From: Clostridia bacterium
Lineage (GTDB): Bacteria > Bacillota > Clostridia > UMGS1810
Direction: 5' to 3'
Length of the DNA stretch: 64,000 bases
Assembly: GCA_017502845.1 (NCBI GenBank)
Contig: JAFVUE010000007.1
Span: forward strand, 1-64,000
In this document: positions 25,928 to 37,628 of the stretch, in pieces
How the letters are laid out: every line of letters begins with the position of its first letter
Numbering within the stretch: position 1 is the first letter of the stretch
The notes under the pieces: generated by a model
What the model saw: the letters and a program-made list of their open reading frames with translations, nothing else
Database searches by the model: none
Told to the model about the DNA's origin: nothing
Position numbers and translations under genes: made by a program

Positions 25928-27757
25928 ACGTCAAGGATAAAGTTTACAAAATATTGCCGAAAGTATCCAAACCCACAAGGTATATTGGTAATGAATATAA
26001 TAGTGTCCACAAAAACGCTAATGATGTGGATATCAGGTTTGCATTCTGCTTTCCTGATCTTTATGAGGTAGGTATGTCCCATCTGGGATTGAAGATTCTC
26101 TATCATCTCTTAAACTCCCGCGAGGATACGTGGTGCGAAAGAGTGTTTGCGCCTTGGGTGGATATGGAGGAGCAAATGAGGGAGAATAATATTCCTCTTT
26201 ACGGAATGGAATCTTTTGACGAACTGAAAGATTTCGATTTTCTCGGGTTCACTCTTCAGTATGAGATGAGCTATACCAATATTCTTAATATGCTTGACCT
26301 TGCAGGTATCCCTAAATTGCAGAAAGACCGCACAGACGGAGATCCTTTTGTCGTAATGGGCGGTCCCTGTGCATACAGTTCCGAGTGCCTTGCAGATTTT
26401 GTTGATTACTATATGCTCGGCGAGGGCGAAGAAGTAATGATGGAAGTTATGGACGCTTACGCCCAATGGAAGAAAAGCGGTGCTCCAAGAGAAGAATATC
26501 TTCGTGCCGTTTCAAAGATAGAGGGCGTGTATGTTCCGAGTTTTTATGAGATAGAGTATAATGAAGACGGCACAGTTGCTGCTATAAATACAATTGACGA
26601 AACCGTTCCCAAAACTGTCCGCAAAAGGGTGGTGGAGGATTTAGATAAGATGTTTGCTCCCGATGAGGTTATAGTTCCTTTTATGGAGGTTGTTCACGAC
26701 CGTATTATGCTTGAGGTTTTCCGTGGCTGTATCCGTGGTTGCCGTTTCTGTCAGGCAGGTATGATCTACCGCCCTGTAAGAGAAAAAAGCCCTGCTACAT
26801 TGGTTGAGAATGCGAAAAATCTCCTTAAATCAACGGGCTTTGAGGAAATCTCCCTTTCATCACTTTCCACAAGCGACTACAGAGGTCTTAAAGAACTTAC
26901 GGACAAGCTTATTGATATGACAGAGAGCGAATGTGTAAGTTTGTCTCTTCCCTCACTCCGCCTTGATTCGTTCTCAATGGACCTTATGCAAAAGGTGCAG
27001 AAAGTCCGCAAGAGCAGTCTTACCTTTGCTCCCGAGGCAGGAACACAGCGTATGCGTGATGTTATAAATAAGGGTATCACAGAGGAAGACCTTATGAATG
27101 CATCCACAATGGCATTTGAGGGCGGTTACAGTAGCATAAAACTGTATTTCATGATTGGTCTCCCTTATGAAACTCTTGACGATGTCCGTGGAATAGGCGA
27201 CCTCTCCAAAAAGGTTGTTGATTGCTATTTCAAGGTAGATAAGGAAAAACGTGGCAAAGGACTTCGTGTAACCACAAGTGTTTCTTCATTCGTTCCAAAG
27301 GCATTTACTCCTTTCCAGTGGGCAAGACAGAATACTATGGACGAGCTTCGTGCAAAGCAACAGGCACTTAAAGAGAATATAACAGACCGTAAGATTAAGT
27401 ATAACTACCACGAAGCACCTGTAAGTGTGCTTGAGGGTGTGTTTGCCCGAGGAGACAGACGACTTTCAAAAGTGCTCCTAAAGGCAGTTGAGAGAGGTAT
27501 CCGTCTTGATGGCTGGAGCGAGGTTTTTGATTATGATAAATGGATGGGCGTATTTGAAGAATGTGGAATAGATCCGTTCTTCTACACACGTGAGCGCTCA
27601 TTTGATGAAATTCTCCCCTGGGATATGATAGATGTAGGGGTTAAGAAAAGTTTTCTTATAGAAGAGGCAAAGAGAGCCGAGCAGGGTATAGTAACACCTA
27701 ATTGCCGTGAGAAATGTTCTGCTTGCGGTGCCGCTTGTTTCAAAGGAGGGGTATGCT

Positions 27758-27765
<8 letters not shown>
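25924..27765 (+). CDS. B12-binding-type radical SAM protein (TIGR03960 family)
   Basis: A 613-residue iron-sulfur protein. An N-terminal Rossmann-like domain of the cobalamin-binding type (about 40-200) precedes the radical SAM barrel with CxxxCxxC at C269, C273 and C276. The last 20 residues are cysteine-rich (CREKCSACGAACFKGG). The reaction is not established. The family is nearly always adjacent or fused to a DUF2344 protein, as here, where the genes overlap by eight bases. An ATGA overlap joins it to the SpoIVFB-like gene. Confidence 0.88.
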
Positions 27766-30387
<2,622 letters not shown>

Positions 30388-30388
30388 A

Positions 30389-30427
30389 AAAAATACTGAA
30401 CGGGTTTAATAACCGTTCAGTATTTTT
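30389..30427 (+). terminator. Terminator after ligA
   Basis: AAATACTGAACGG (30391-30403) pairs with CCGTTCAGTATTT (30413-30425) with a T run, directly after the ligA stop. It closes the 24254-30387 gene string. Confidence 0.85.
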
Positions 30428-30467
30428 GAACTAAAGATTTGCAAAATTGCGGAAAGGAGTATCGTAA

Positions 30468-32213
30468 ATGAAAAAAAGAATATTGGCAATTGTTTTATGT
30501 GTGTTGATTTTCGCGTCAAACAATATATCCATTTTTGGTGCACCGATGGATGAAGAAACAAATACACAAAGTGATAATACTATCAAGTATATAAAAGCAG
30601 AAGAAGGTTATGATTATGGTAGTAATACCGTGTATATTGCAAGGGATAAAGAAACAAAACAGATTATACCTCTTTCAATAGGTCCTCTTGATGGATACAG
30701 TTATGCTTATCTACCTGCTGATAGCGATTTTATAGTTGAAAAAGTACAAAAATATAATACTCCATTCAATGATTTGGGCGAGAAATATATATACGATTTT
30801 TACATACATGAAATTTCGTCAAGAGAAGTGGTTTCGGGGTATGAAGATGGAAGTTTCAGACCTGATAAGAAACTTACAAGAGCAGAAATGGCAGCAATTT
30901 TTGTAAGAATGTTTAATATCCCGAAAACACAATCAGCGTCTTGCTTTGAAGATGTTCCCGAAAACCATTGGGCAAAAGCGTATATAATGGCACTTGTGGA
31001 TAAAGGTGTGTTTATGAAAGATGCAAATTTTAATCCCGATTCGGTTATCACTCGTGAACAACTTGTTGCCATGACATTTCGTATGCTTTCTGATATGGGG
31101 GAAATTGACACACAAGAAAAAGAAACAGATTTTTCCAAATATAAGGATATGAATAAAGTGTCTGATTATGCTGTAGTTTCTTACAAGACATTAACCCAGG
31201 AAAACTATATTCTTCCTAAAGAACTTGTGGAACACGATTTTATGGATTCTGCTGATGATGAATTATTCTGGCATCCTCAGCAATCTGTAACAAGATATGA
31301 ATGTTGTGAATTTTTATATCAGTTTATCCGCGTATTCTTTAATAATAACGCACCGGCAATTAAACGTGAGGATGCTCCGCAAGTTGACATACCCATTTTG
31401 GATGGTTCCACATCAACCTATGCAATAACACAAAACATATATAGTTCGTATTACCAAAATCACGGAAATCATCCTGATTTCCCCAAATCACACAGCAAAA
31501 CAGTTGCGTCTTATAAACGCCTGATTGATGGGGAAGTAGAAATGATATTTGTTCCTGATGCAGGGGAAGATGTATTAAAGTATGCAGAGGAAAAGAATGT
31601 GAAACTCAAGTTTATACCGATTGCAAATGAGGCACTTATTTTCTTTACGGGAACAAATAACAAGGTTGATAATATAACGACAGAACAACTTCACGATATT
31701 TATGTAAATAACGGTATAACCAATTGGAAATATCTTGGCGGAGATGATACTACACTTGCTGCTTATTGCAGAAATGAAGATAGTGGCAGCCATGCTCAGA
31801 TGGAACAGTTTATTCTCGACGGGAAAGAAATAAACGAGAATATATCCAGAGAACGTACTTCTATTATGATGTCCAGCATCCTTACTGATGTTGATGATTA
31901 TAACCGAACTAATGAAGGAGAATATGCTATAGGGTATAGTTTGTTCTACTATTATTTGGTTAATTCATCTGTACTTGGACCCGTTGATTTGAAATTTATG
32001 AGTATTAATGGTATAGAGCCAACTGAAGAAACAATTTCTGATGGAACATATCCATATACAACCAACTACTATGCTGTAATTCGTGATGGCGAAGATAATC
32101 CAAAGGTTGATGCTTTTGCAGAGTTGATGCAGGGGAAATATGGTCAAATGATAGCTACACAAAGTGGACTGGGTGTCAGAAGATACTATGGAGAGTTTGA
32201 TATTGCTGAATAA
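30468..32213 (+). CDS. SLH-domain protein fused to a PstS-like phosphate-binding domain
   Basis: Exported protein of 581 residues. A signal peptide (about 1-25) precedes SLH-type repeats that hold proteins to the cell wall: VVSGYEDGSFRPDKKLTRAE (about 118-137), FEDVPENHWAKAYIMALVDK (about 160-179) and a weaker third repeat. From about 307 a PstS-like periplasmic-binding domain begins with DGSTSTYAIT and contains NEDSGSHAQME. PstS proteins normally bind phosphate for an ABC importer, but no pst transport genes are nearby, so the ligand is uncertain. Genes with this binding domain and wall anchoring may act as phosphate sensors or scavengers. Confidence 0.82.
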   Translation: MKKRILAIVLCVLIFASNNISIFGAPMDEETNTQSDNTIKYIKAEEGYDYGSNTVYIARDKETKQIIPLSIGPLDGYSYAYLPADSDFIVEKVQKYNTPFNDLGEKYIYDFYIHEISSREVVSGYEDGSFRPDKKLTRAEMAAIFVRMFNIPKTQSASCFEDVPENHWAKAYIMALVDKGVFMKDANFNPDSVITREQLVAMTFRMLSDMGEIDTQEKETDFSKYKDMNKVSDYAVVSYKTLTQENYILPKELVEHDFMDSADDELFWHPQQSVTRYECCEFLYQFIRVFFNNNAPAIKREDAPQVDIPILDGSTSTYAITQNIYSSYYQNHGNHPDFPKSHSKTVASYKRLIDGEVEMIFVPDAGEDVLKYAEEKNVKLKFIPIANEALIFFTGTNNKVDNITTEQLHDIYVNNGITNWKYLGGDDTTLAAYCRNEDSGSHAQMEQFILDGKEINENISRERTSIMMSSILTDVDDYNRTNEGEYAIGYSLFYYYLVNSSVLGPVDLKFMSINGIEPTEETISDGTYPYTTNYYAVIRDGEDNPKVDAFAELMQGKYGQMIATQSGLGVRRYYGEFDIAE

Positions 32214-32340
32214 TTAATAGTTGATTATAGATAGACACGCTTTAGGCGATTTATCCCTATGAAGCACCACCTTTGTTGTATGAATTTGTTTTTTAGTCTT
32301 GACACCAAAATAGAATATCAAACAAAAGCACGATATTGTA

Positions 32341-32369
32341 TTGACATTTCAATAATATTCCATTAAAAT
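32341..32369 (+). promoter_or_regulatory. SigA-type promoter of the DMT transporter gene
   Basis: Consensus TTGACA at 32341-32346, a 17-nt spacer and TAAAAT at 32364-32369. The preceding bases from 32214 hold nothing recognisable. Confidence 0.8.
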
Positions 32370-32427
32370 CAATATGGTTGTTTTAATTATACATTTGTTC
32401 AGGAAGGAAATACAATATGGTTGTTTT
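32370..32427. repeat. Direct repeat spanning the DMT transporter start
   Basis: CAATATGGTTGTTTT occurs at 32370-32384, near the predicted transcription start, and again at 32413-32427, where it contains the start codon. The first copy lacks a ribosome-binding site. Confidence 0.6.
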
Positions 32428-33304
32428 TCTTTGGGTAATGGCATATACTCTGCTCTTTATGTCCACCAACGGCATAATGAAAAAGGTACAGCAGGGAATC
32501 CCTCAATCTTTTCCTTATGTTGTGGGTGTCAATCTTATAAACAGTGTATTCGGTGCTATTGCCTTTTATTTTATAGGTAAGTTGCATATTGGTGTAGACG
32601 GTTATATACTTGGTTACGGTCTGATATTCTCACTTTTTGTTTCAAGTTGTATTATTCTTCAACTTGTGATGTACTCCAAAGTTTCCGTGGCACTTACAAC
32701 GCTTCTTTCAACCTGCGGCAGTATTATCACATCTATTGTTTACGGTATTGCTTTTTTGGGCGAACCCTGTACATGGCAACTTGTTGTTGCGGCGGTGCTT
32801 TTACTTGTAGCGGCAATATTGCCATGCCGTAAGATGCTCTCTGTAAAGTCAGGAGCAAGTGCGGTTGTCCTTTGTATCGTATGGTTTGCTATATGGGGCG
32901 CAAGGGCAATTTTCCAGAATACCTTTTCCAACGATCCCAATCTTCCCGATACAAACAGTATGTTTTTCTTTACCAATACATTTTCAATCGGTTGGTGTCT
33001 GATACTGTTCATTTTCTGCCGTGTTAAATACGGTAAGGACGAAATCCATAATATGCGAAAAGAAGTTTTCCGTCCAAAAGTTGTTCTTACAATGGCGGTA
33101 AACACACTTCCCTCAAACCTTGTTACGGTGGTAACTGTTATTCTTCTTCAGTTACTTCCTCTTTCCGTAAACAGTATCATAACCTCGTCTATGGGACTTA
33201 TAGGAACAGCCGTACTATCCGTATTTATTTTCCGTGAGAAACTGAGTAGAGACAACTACATAGCACTTGTACTTGCAATTATAGCGATTATATTAAAACA
33301 TTGA
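32417..33304 (+). CDS. DMT-superfamily (EamA-like) membrane transporter
   Basis: A 295-residue integral membrane protein with about ten hydrophobic helices and an internal two-fold repeat (about 1-140 and 150-295), the layout of drug/metabolite transporters. Each half ends with the family-type pattern of a helix rich in Gly and Ala (the second, GLIGTAVLSVFIFREKLSRD). The substrate cannot be told. AGGAAGGAAA precedes the ATG. It stands alone between its own promoter and a terminator. Confidence 0.8.
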   Translation: MVVFLWVMAYTLLFMSTNGIMKKVQQGIPQSFPYVVGVNLINSVFGAIAFYFIGKLHIGVDGYILGYGLIFSLFVSSCIILQLVMYSKVSVALTTLLSTCGSIITSIVYGIAFLGEPCTWQLVVAAVLLLVAAILPCRKMLSVKSGASAVVLCIVWFAIWGARAIFQNTFSNDPNLPDTNSMFFFTNTFSIGWCLILFIFCRVKYGKDEIHNMRKEVFRPKVVLTMAVNTLPSNLVTVVTVILLQLLPLSVNSIITSSMGLIGTAVLSVFIFREKLSRDNYIALVLAIIAIILKH

Positions 33305-33312
33305 TAAAGAAT

Positions 33313-33342
33313 AAAGGCAGAGCCATTCGGCTCTGCCTTTTC
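33313..33342 (+). terminator. Terminator between convergent DMT and M20 genes
   Basis: GGCAGAGCC, loop ATTC, GGCTCTGCC with T residues on the right and AAA on the left, so it can serve both the DMT gene (plus) and the M20 operon (minus). Confidence 0.8.
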
Positions 33343-33363
33343 GTATGTCTTATAATTTTATCA

Positions 33364-33389
33364 TAGGGGACGATGCCTACATCGTCCCG
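33364..33389. repeat. Short palindromic element, copy 3
   Basis: TAGG, then GGGACGATG (33367-33375), loop CCTA, CATCGTCCC (33380-33388), then G. It has the same TAGG...CCG frame as the elements at 22987 and 23061 with different arms. It lies just after the stop of the M20 gene. Confidence 0.6.
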
Positions 33390-33393
33390 TTTT

Positions 33394-34533
33394 TTAATCT
33401 TCCAATATTGTTGCCGTTATAAGTTTTGTTCTTCTCTCCAAAGAATCAATATAGGAAAATTCCTTTTCCGTGTGGCAGAAATCTCCTGTAGTACCGATTC
33501 CGCAAACAGTAGGCACACCTGCTATAACAGTATATGCTGCATCAGAACCTCCGCCGCTTTCTTTGTATTCGCCGATATCTTCAATGCCGTACTTTTTGCC
33601 GACGCTTTGAATCTTCTTAAATAATGCTATGTTTCCGTCGTTTTTCTCCATTGGCATTCTTTCGCTGTCAACTGTAAATGTAGAATTACTTCCACCTGTG
33701 TAATCTGTGTTTACAATCTCGCTTATTTTTGTGATCGCCTTTTCTTTGTCGGATGCACATTTCACACGGATATCAACCTGAAAACTGCACTTCGGAGCAA
33801 CAATGTTGATTCTCTCGCCACCGCTTATAAGGTTGCAACTGTATGTGATTCCGCCTCTTTCGCTTTGCTTTTGTATTCGGATAATCTTCTCTGCCGCCTC
33901 GCCAATGGCATTCACACCCTCGAAATACGCTATTCCCGAGTGAGCTGCCTTTCCGCAGACGTCAACGGTTAAACGGATAATTCCGCTTCGTGCCACAAGA
34001 ATTTCTCCCTCAACACCAACTTCGCAACAGAATGCACTTTCAAACCCACGGCTCATATCTTCTATAAGATTGATGCCGTCTTCTTTTGCAAGTGAATTGT
34101 CAATTTCTTCGTCGGATGTGATTATAAGCCGCAAAAGTTTTTTGTAACCGCATTCGCACAGTGCTTTCATAGAAAGGAGTGCAACGGCGATACCGCCTTT
34201 GCAGTCAATAACACCGGGACCGTATATTTTGTCTCCGTCGATTTTAACGGGCGGTTCTCCGAAAGCACCTTTGTCAAATACAGTATCGGAATGCGCGATG
34301 TATATGTGTCCTTTCTCGCCATCGGGATTGGCATCTACTATAAGATAATCAGCCGCACCGCCGAAAGAATATCTGTGTGCTTCAAATCCCTCGGAGATGG
34401 CAAATTTCTCGATAAAGTCAACAACGCTGTTGACAGAATCTGTGTCAACGCTGTTGCCCTCAAGATTACATACATCTTCCCAGAATTTTATGTATCTTTC
34501 TTTGTTGCTTTCGATGTAGTCAAATTCTTCCAT
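33394..34533 (-). CDS. M20-family metallopeptidase/amidohydrolase
   Basis: A 379-residue zinc-dependent hydrolase of the ArgE/DapE/carboxypeptidase G2 group. Ligands are visible in order: H and D around IAHSDTVFD, D in GPGVIDCKGG, the catalytic glutamate pair in ITSDEEID, and H in CHTEKEF near the C terminus. A dimerisation domain is inserted in the middle (about 180-290). The substrate is probably an N-acyl or peptide bond in the compound handled by the upstream operon genes. The start at 34533 follows the Gfo/Idh stop by one base and GGAGAAC lies upstream. Last gene of the operon. Confidence 0.88.
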   Translation of the reverse strand: MEEFDYIESNKERYIKFWEDVCNLEGNSVDTDSVNSVVDFIEKFAISEGFEAHRYSFGGAADYLIVDANPDGEKGHIYIAHSDTVFDKGAFGEPPVKIDGDKIYGPGVIDCKGGIAVALLSMKALCECGYKKLLRLIITSDEEIDNSLAKEDGINLIEDMSRGFESAFCCEVGVEGEILVARSGIIRLTVDVCGKAAHSGIAYFEGVNAIGEAAEKIIRIQKQSERGGITYSCNLISGGERINIVAPKCSFQVDIRVKCASDKEKAITKISEIVNTDYTGGSNSTFTVDSERMPMEKNDGNIALFKKIQSVGKKYGIEDIGEYKESGGGSDAAYTVIAGVPTVCGIGTTGDFCHTEKEFSYIDSLERRTKLITATILED

Positions 34534-34534
34534 A

Positions 34535-35488
34535 TCAGTTCTCCGCATATACTTTTTCAATTGTTTCTATAACTTTTCTACCGTAATATCCGTCAGGAGA
34601 AATACTTTCCTCGCCACGTATTGCCTTTGCAAATTCTATTAACTGATATTCGAAAGGACCGTATTCGGGTTCGGGAAGTTCAAGTTTTCTGAATGTTCCG
34701 CCTTTTTCATCGCATATGTGAAGTCCGCTATTGTCCGAACGGAGTGCGCCGTGAGTGAATGTATACGTTATCTGGTTCGAGAAGAATGTCTCATATCCGC
34801 ACAAGGATATGGTGCAGGGGATGCCATTGGCTCTGAATGAAATATTTGCGTGTCCCTCTACGTCAAACTCCTCTCTGTAGAAGTTGCCGCATTCTCCGTG
34901 AACATTGGTTATGTCTTCTCCAACGGTATAGAGTATTTTGTCAATCCCGTGAGCACCGTGGTTGATAATAATGCCACCACCCGCAAGTTTCTTATCAAGG
35001 AACCAACGGGGACGTGCATCAGCGAAATAATATTCGTTTCGCACTTCACTTATTGTAACGAGTTTTCCGAGAGTGCCGTTGTCTATATATTCCTTGATGG
35101 CACCAATGCCCTGAAAAAATCTCTGTATGTGCCCTATGATAAGCTTTGCACCGCTTTTCTCCGATGCGGCAATCATCTTGTCGCATTCTTCAACTGTGTT
35201 CGCCATGGGCTTTTCACAAAGTACGTGAATTCCTTTTTCAAGACAGAAAACCGTAGATTCACAATGGAGAAAATGAGGAAGGTTAATTATAACCGCATCG
35301 GGTTTTTCCTTTTCGCACATTTCTTTGTAATCTGTGTAATAGGGAACACCTAAATCTTTAGAATATTCCTTTGCTCTTTCTTCGTTAATTTCAGAGATTG
35401 CCACAAGTTCAAAATCCGAAATTTTGCTAATTGCCTTGGTGTGCGCCGAGGCGATTATTCCCATGCCTATTATTCCAATACGAATCAT
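34535..35488 (-). CDS. Gfo/Idh/MocA-family oxidoreductase
   Basis: NAD(P)-dependent sugar-type dehydrogenase of 317 residues. The N-terminal Rossmann fold has GIIGMGIIASAHTKAI (4-19) and the conserved CEKPMANTVEE (about 91-101) with the catalytic-loop lysine. The C-terminal domain contains GGGIIINHGAHGIDKILY, with a conserved histidine. The substrate is unknown; the family oxidises or reduces sugars, sugar acids and cyclitols. It overlaps the epimerase gene by one base. Confidence 0.88.
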   Translation of the reverse strand: MIRIGIIGMGIIASAHTKAISKISDFELVAISEINEERAKEYSKDLGVPYYTDYKEMCEKEKPDAVIINLPHFLHCESTVFCLEKGIHVLCEKPMANTVEECDKMIAASEKSGAKLIIGHIQRFFQGIGAIKEYIDNGTLGKLVTISEVRNEYYFADARPRWFLDKKLAGGGIIINHGAHGIDKILYTVGEDITNVHGECGNFYREEFDVEGHANISFRANGIPCTISLCGYETFFSNQITYTFTHGALRSDNSGLHICDEKGGTFRKLELPEPEYGPFEYQLIEFAKAIRGEESISPDGYYGRKVIETIEKVYAEN

Positions 35489-36504
35489 CAGTATTTTCCG
35501 CCTCTTTCTTCAAAGTGGGTAGGTTTGCCCAAGGCCCTGCCGCCGTCTTTAATCCATTCTGCCTGCCACTTGATAAGTGTGGATGCAGGTACATCGGGAT
35601 AACCGAATGTATCTATCATCTTACCTGCGTTTGAGAAGTATGCAATGTCGCTTTCTTCGCCACAGTAGATGGGTTCTTTGCCAAGGAGTGCACCCAGTTC
35701 TTCAGCAACTGCTTTTACAGAGAGAACTTCAGGACCTGTTACATTCATAATCTCAACATCTTCACTTGCATAGAGCAGACCACGGATAGCAATCTCGTTT
35801 GCGCTTCCCTGCCAGATAATGTTGAATACAGGTGTTGTAACACTAATAGGTTCGCCATTCATCAATCTTTCTGCAATGTCGTAGAGGACGCCGTATCTTA
35901 AATCAACAGCAAAGCTTAAACGGTACATAAATACTTTTGTGCCGAATTTCTTTGCGGCGTATTCGAATGAACGCTCTCTTGCGAGACAACTTGTAGCATA
36001 CTCGCCGATAGGACCTGTGGGTTCGGTTTCTTTGCTTCCGCCACAGTTGAGGGGAACGAGGGGATAGATGTTTCCTGATGAGAAAACAACTATTGAAGAA
36101 TTTTTGAACTTTTCGCAAACAAGTGCGGGGAGAACGCTGTTCATACCCCATGTCTGCCATTCGTTTCCGTTTGTACCGAATTTTCTACCTGCCATGTAGA
36201 TAATGTTCTTAACATCAGGCAGAGCGTTGAGCTGTGCACTGTCCTGCAGATCGCACTTTATAATCTCAACACCGTTGTCTGTTAAAAGTTTTGTAGCAAA
36301 TTCGTCTGTAAATCTTGATACTGCAATAACTTTTTTGTCAATACCTGCGGCTTTAACTGCATTCTGTGCAAGGAGTGAAAGGGTAGGGCCCATCTTGCCA
36401 CCTGCACCGAGAATCATAATGTCGCCGTCAATCTTTTTAATATCTTCAATCAGTGCTGCTGACGGGGTTGTCAGCATTTCGTTAAGTTTATCTTCTGTCC
36501 ACAT
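35488..36504 (-). CDS. NAD-dependent epimerase/dehydratase-like protein
   Basis: Extended SDR-type protein of 338 residues. The cofactor motif is MILGAGGKMGP (about 35-45). The usual catalytic tyrosine is seen in GEYATSCLAR, but the lysine expected four residues after it (YxxxK) is replaced by cysteine. It may therefore be non-enzymatic as an SDR, or use different chemistry. The start at 36504 follows GGAGGAAG at good spacing; upstream ATG codons are rejected for that reason. It lies between the DHDPS-family and Gfo/Idh genes. Confidence 0.8.
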   Translation of the reverse strand: MWTEDKLNEMLTTPSAALIEDIKKIDGDIMILGAGGKMGPTLSLLAQNAVKAAGIDKKVIAVSRFTDEFATKLLTDNGVEIIKCDLQDSAQLNALPDVKNIIYMAGRKFGTNGNEWQTWGMNSVLPALVCEKFKNSSIVVFSSGNIYPLVPLNCGGSKETEPTGPIGEYATSCLARERSFEYAAKKFGTKVFMYRLSFAVDLRYGVLYDIAERLMNGEPISVTTPVFNIIWQGSANEIAIRGLLYASEDVEIMNVTGPEVLSVKAVAEELGALLGKEPIYCGEESDIAYFSNAGKMIDTFGYPDVPASTLIKWQAEWIKDGGRALGKPTHFEERGGKY

Positions 36505-36506
36505 AA

Positions 36507-37556
36507 TCAATCTTCCTCCCATTTTGCAAGGTTTTCTTTTACAAATTCGTCATCTGTCAGGTAGGGGTACATAGCACAAACTCTGTCAAGTTCCTCTGCC
36601 TGTCCTGCTGATAATTTCTCGTCGGGGTTGATGCAACGAACAGACTTCATAAGTCCCTGACGGTAGAGAATTTCGTGAACACCGGGGATAGCACCTGCAA
36701 AACCGTTTGCCGCATCAAAGAGTGCAGCATTTGCATCAGTAATCTGTGCCGCAAGAGTGAGCCATTCGTCGTCTGCTTTTGCACCTTTGACTTTTTTGAA
36801 GAGGTCGCAAACGCTCTTTGTCCATACAGACCAATGACCAAGTAAACCGCCGTCAAAACCTCTTTCGATAATCTTGCCGTCTACTTTGAATTTATATGTG
36901 GTGAGGAGGTCAACGATGATGTTGTCGTCGTTACCTGTGTAAAGACCGATGTCGTTGTTTCTTGAAGACAAAGCAAGTGCTCTTACGACATCGCATGTGC
37001 TGTAACGGTTAAATGATGCGCACTTTATTGCAACAACATTTTCAATCTCGCAAATCTGTTTCCAGTAGTCGTAGCCAAGAACTCTGCCGCCACAAGCTGT
37101 CTGGAGATAGAAACCGATTACGGGCATGATTGCCGCAACTTTCTTTGTCCTTTCGATAAGGTAATCGTCGTCGTAATCAGCGAGACCGCCGGGGCTCAAA
37201 AGCACCGCATCAAAGCCGAGTGATTTTGCAATCTCTGCCTCTGCACAAACCTGCTCAATAGGACCGCAAACACCTGAAACCTTAACTATTGTTTTACCTG
37301 TCTTTGCTTCGTATTTTGAAATCTCGTCTGCCGCGATTTCAAGTACGGGTTTGAAAAGGTTTACTTTTGGATCTCTTATCTCAAACTGTGTTGTGTGTAC
37401 TGCGATTGCAATACCGCCTACACCGGCGTCAAGATAGTATCTGCAAAGTACTCTCTGACCGTGTTCGTTAAATGTTCCGTCGTCATTGAGTGCCAACGGA
37501 ATAGCGGGGATAACAGTACCGCCTTTAAGAATTTCTATTGCTTTTTCTCTGCTCAT
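36507..37556 (-). CDS. Dihydrodipicolinate synthase/N-acetylneuraminate lyase-family protein
   Basis: A 349-residue TIM-barrel class I lyase/aldolase. The Schiff-base lysine is visible in VVAIKCASFNRY and the conserved tyrosine in VIGFYLQT. The pocket motif GTTGE of DapA and NanA is not kept: the aligned segment reads AVHTTQFE. It is thus a family member of unknown reaction, perhaps cleaving or dehydrating a keto-sugar acid. The ribosome-binding site GGAGG lies ten bases upstream. It is the first gene of the operon, directly downstream of the TetR gene. Confidence 0.85.
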   Translation of the reverse strand: MSREKAIEILKGGTVIPAIPLALNDDGTFNEHGQRVLCRYYLDAGVGGIAIAVHTTQFEIRDPKVNLFKPVLEIAADEISKYEAKTGKTIVKVSGVCGPIEQVCAEAEIAKSLGFDAVLLSPGGLADYDDDYLIERTKKVAAIMPVIGFYLQTACGGRVLGYDYWKQICEIENVVAIKCASFNRYSTCDVVRALALSSRNNDIGLYTGNDDNIIVDLLTTYKFKVDGKIIERGFDGGLLGHWSVWTKSVCDLFKKVKGAKADDEWLTLAAQITDANAALFDAANGFAGAIPGVHEILYRQGLMKSVRCINPDEKLSAGQAEELDRVCAMYPYLTDDEFVKENLAKWEED

Positions 37557-37568
37557 AATACGCCTCCG

Positions 37569-37580
37569 AACTAATTAGTT
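37569..37580. promoter_or_regulatory. Candidate TetR operator
   Basis: AACTAATTAGTT is a perfect 12-bp palindrome between the predicted transcription start (near 37590) and the ribosome-binding site of the lyase gene. Its position suits roadblock repression by the neighbouring TetR protein. Confidence 0.5.
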
Positions 37581-37596
37581 ACTTTTTGATAATACT

Positions 37597-37625
37597 ATTC
37601 TATCACTAAAAAACGCATATGTCAA
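37597..37625 (-). promoter_or_regulatory. SigA-type promoter of the DHDPS-epimerase-Gfo-M20 operon
   Basis: On the minus strand: TTGACA (37625-37620), a 17-nt spacer and TAGAAT (37602-37597). The -35 box starts four bases after the tetR stop. Confidence 0.75.
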
Positions 37626-37628
37626 TAT

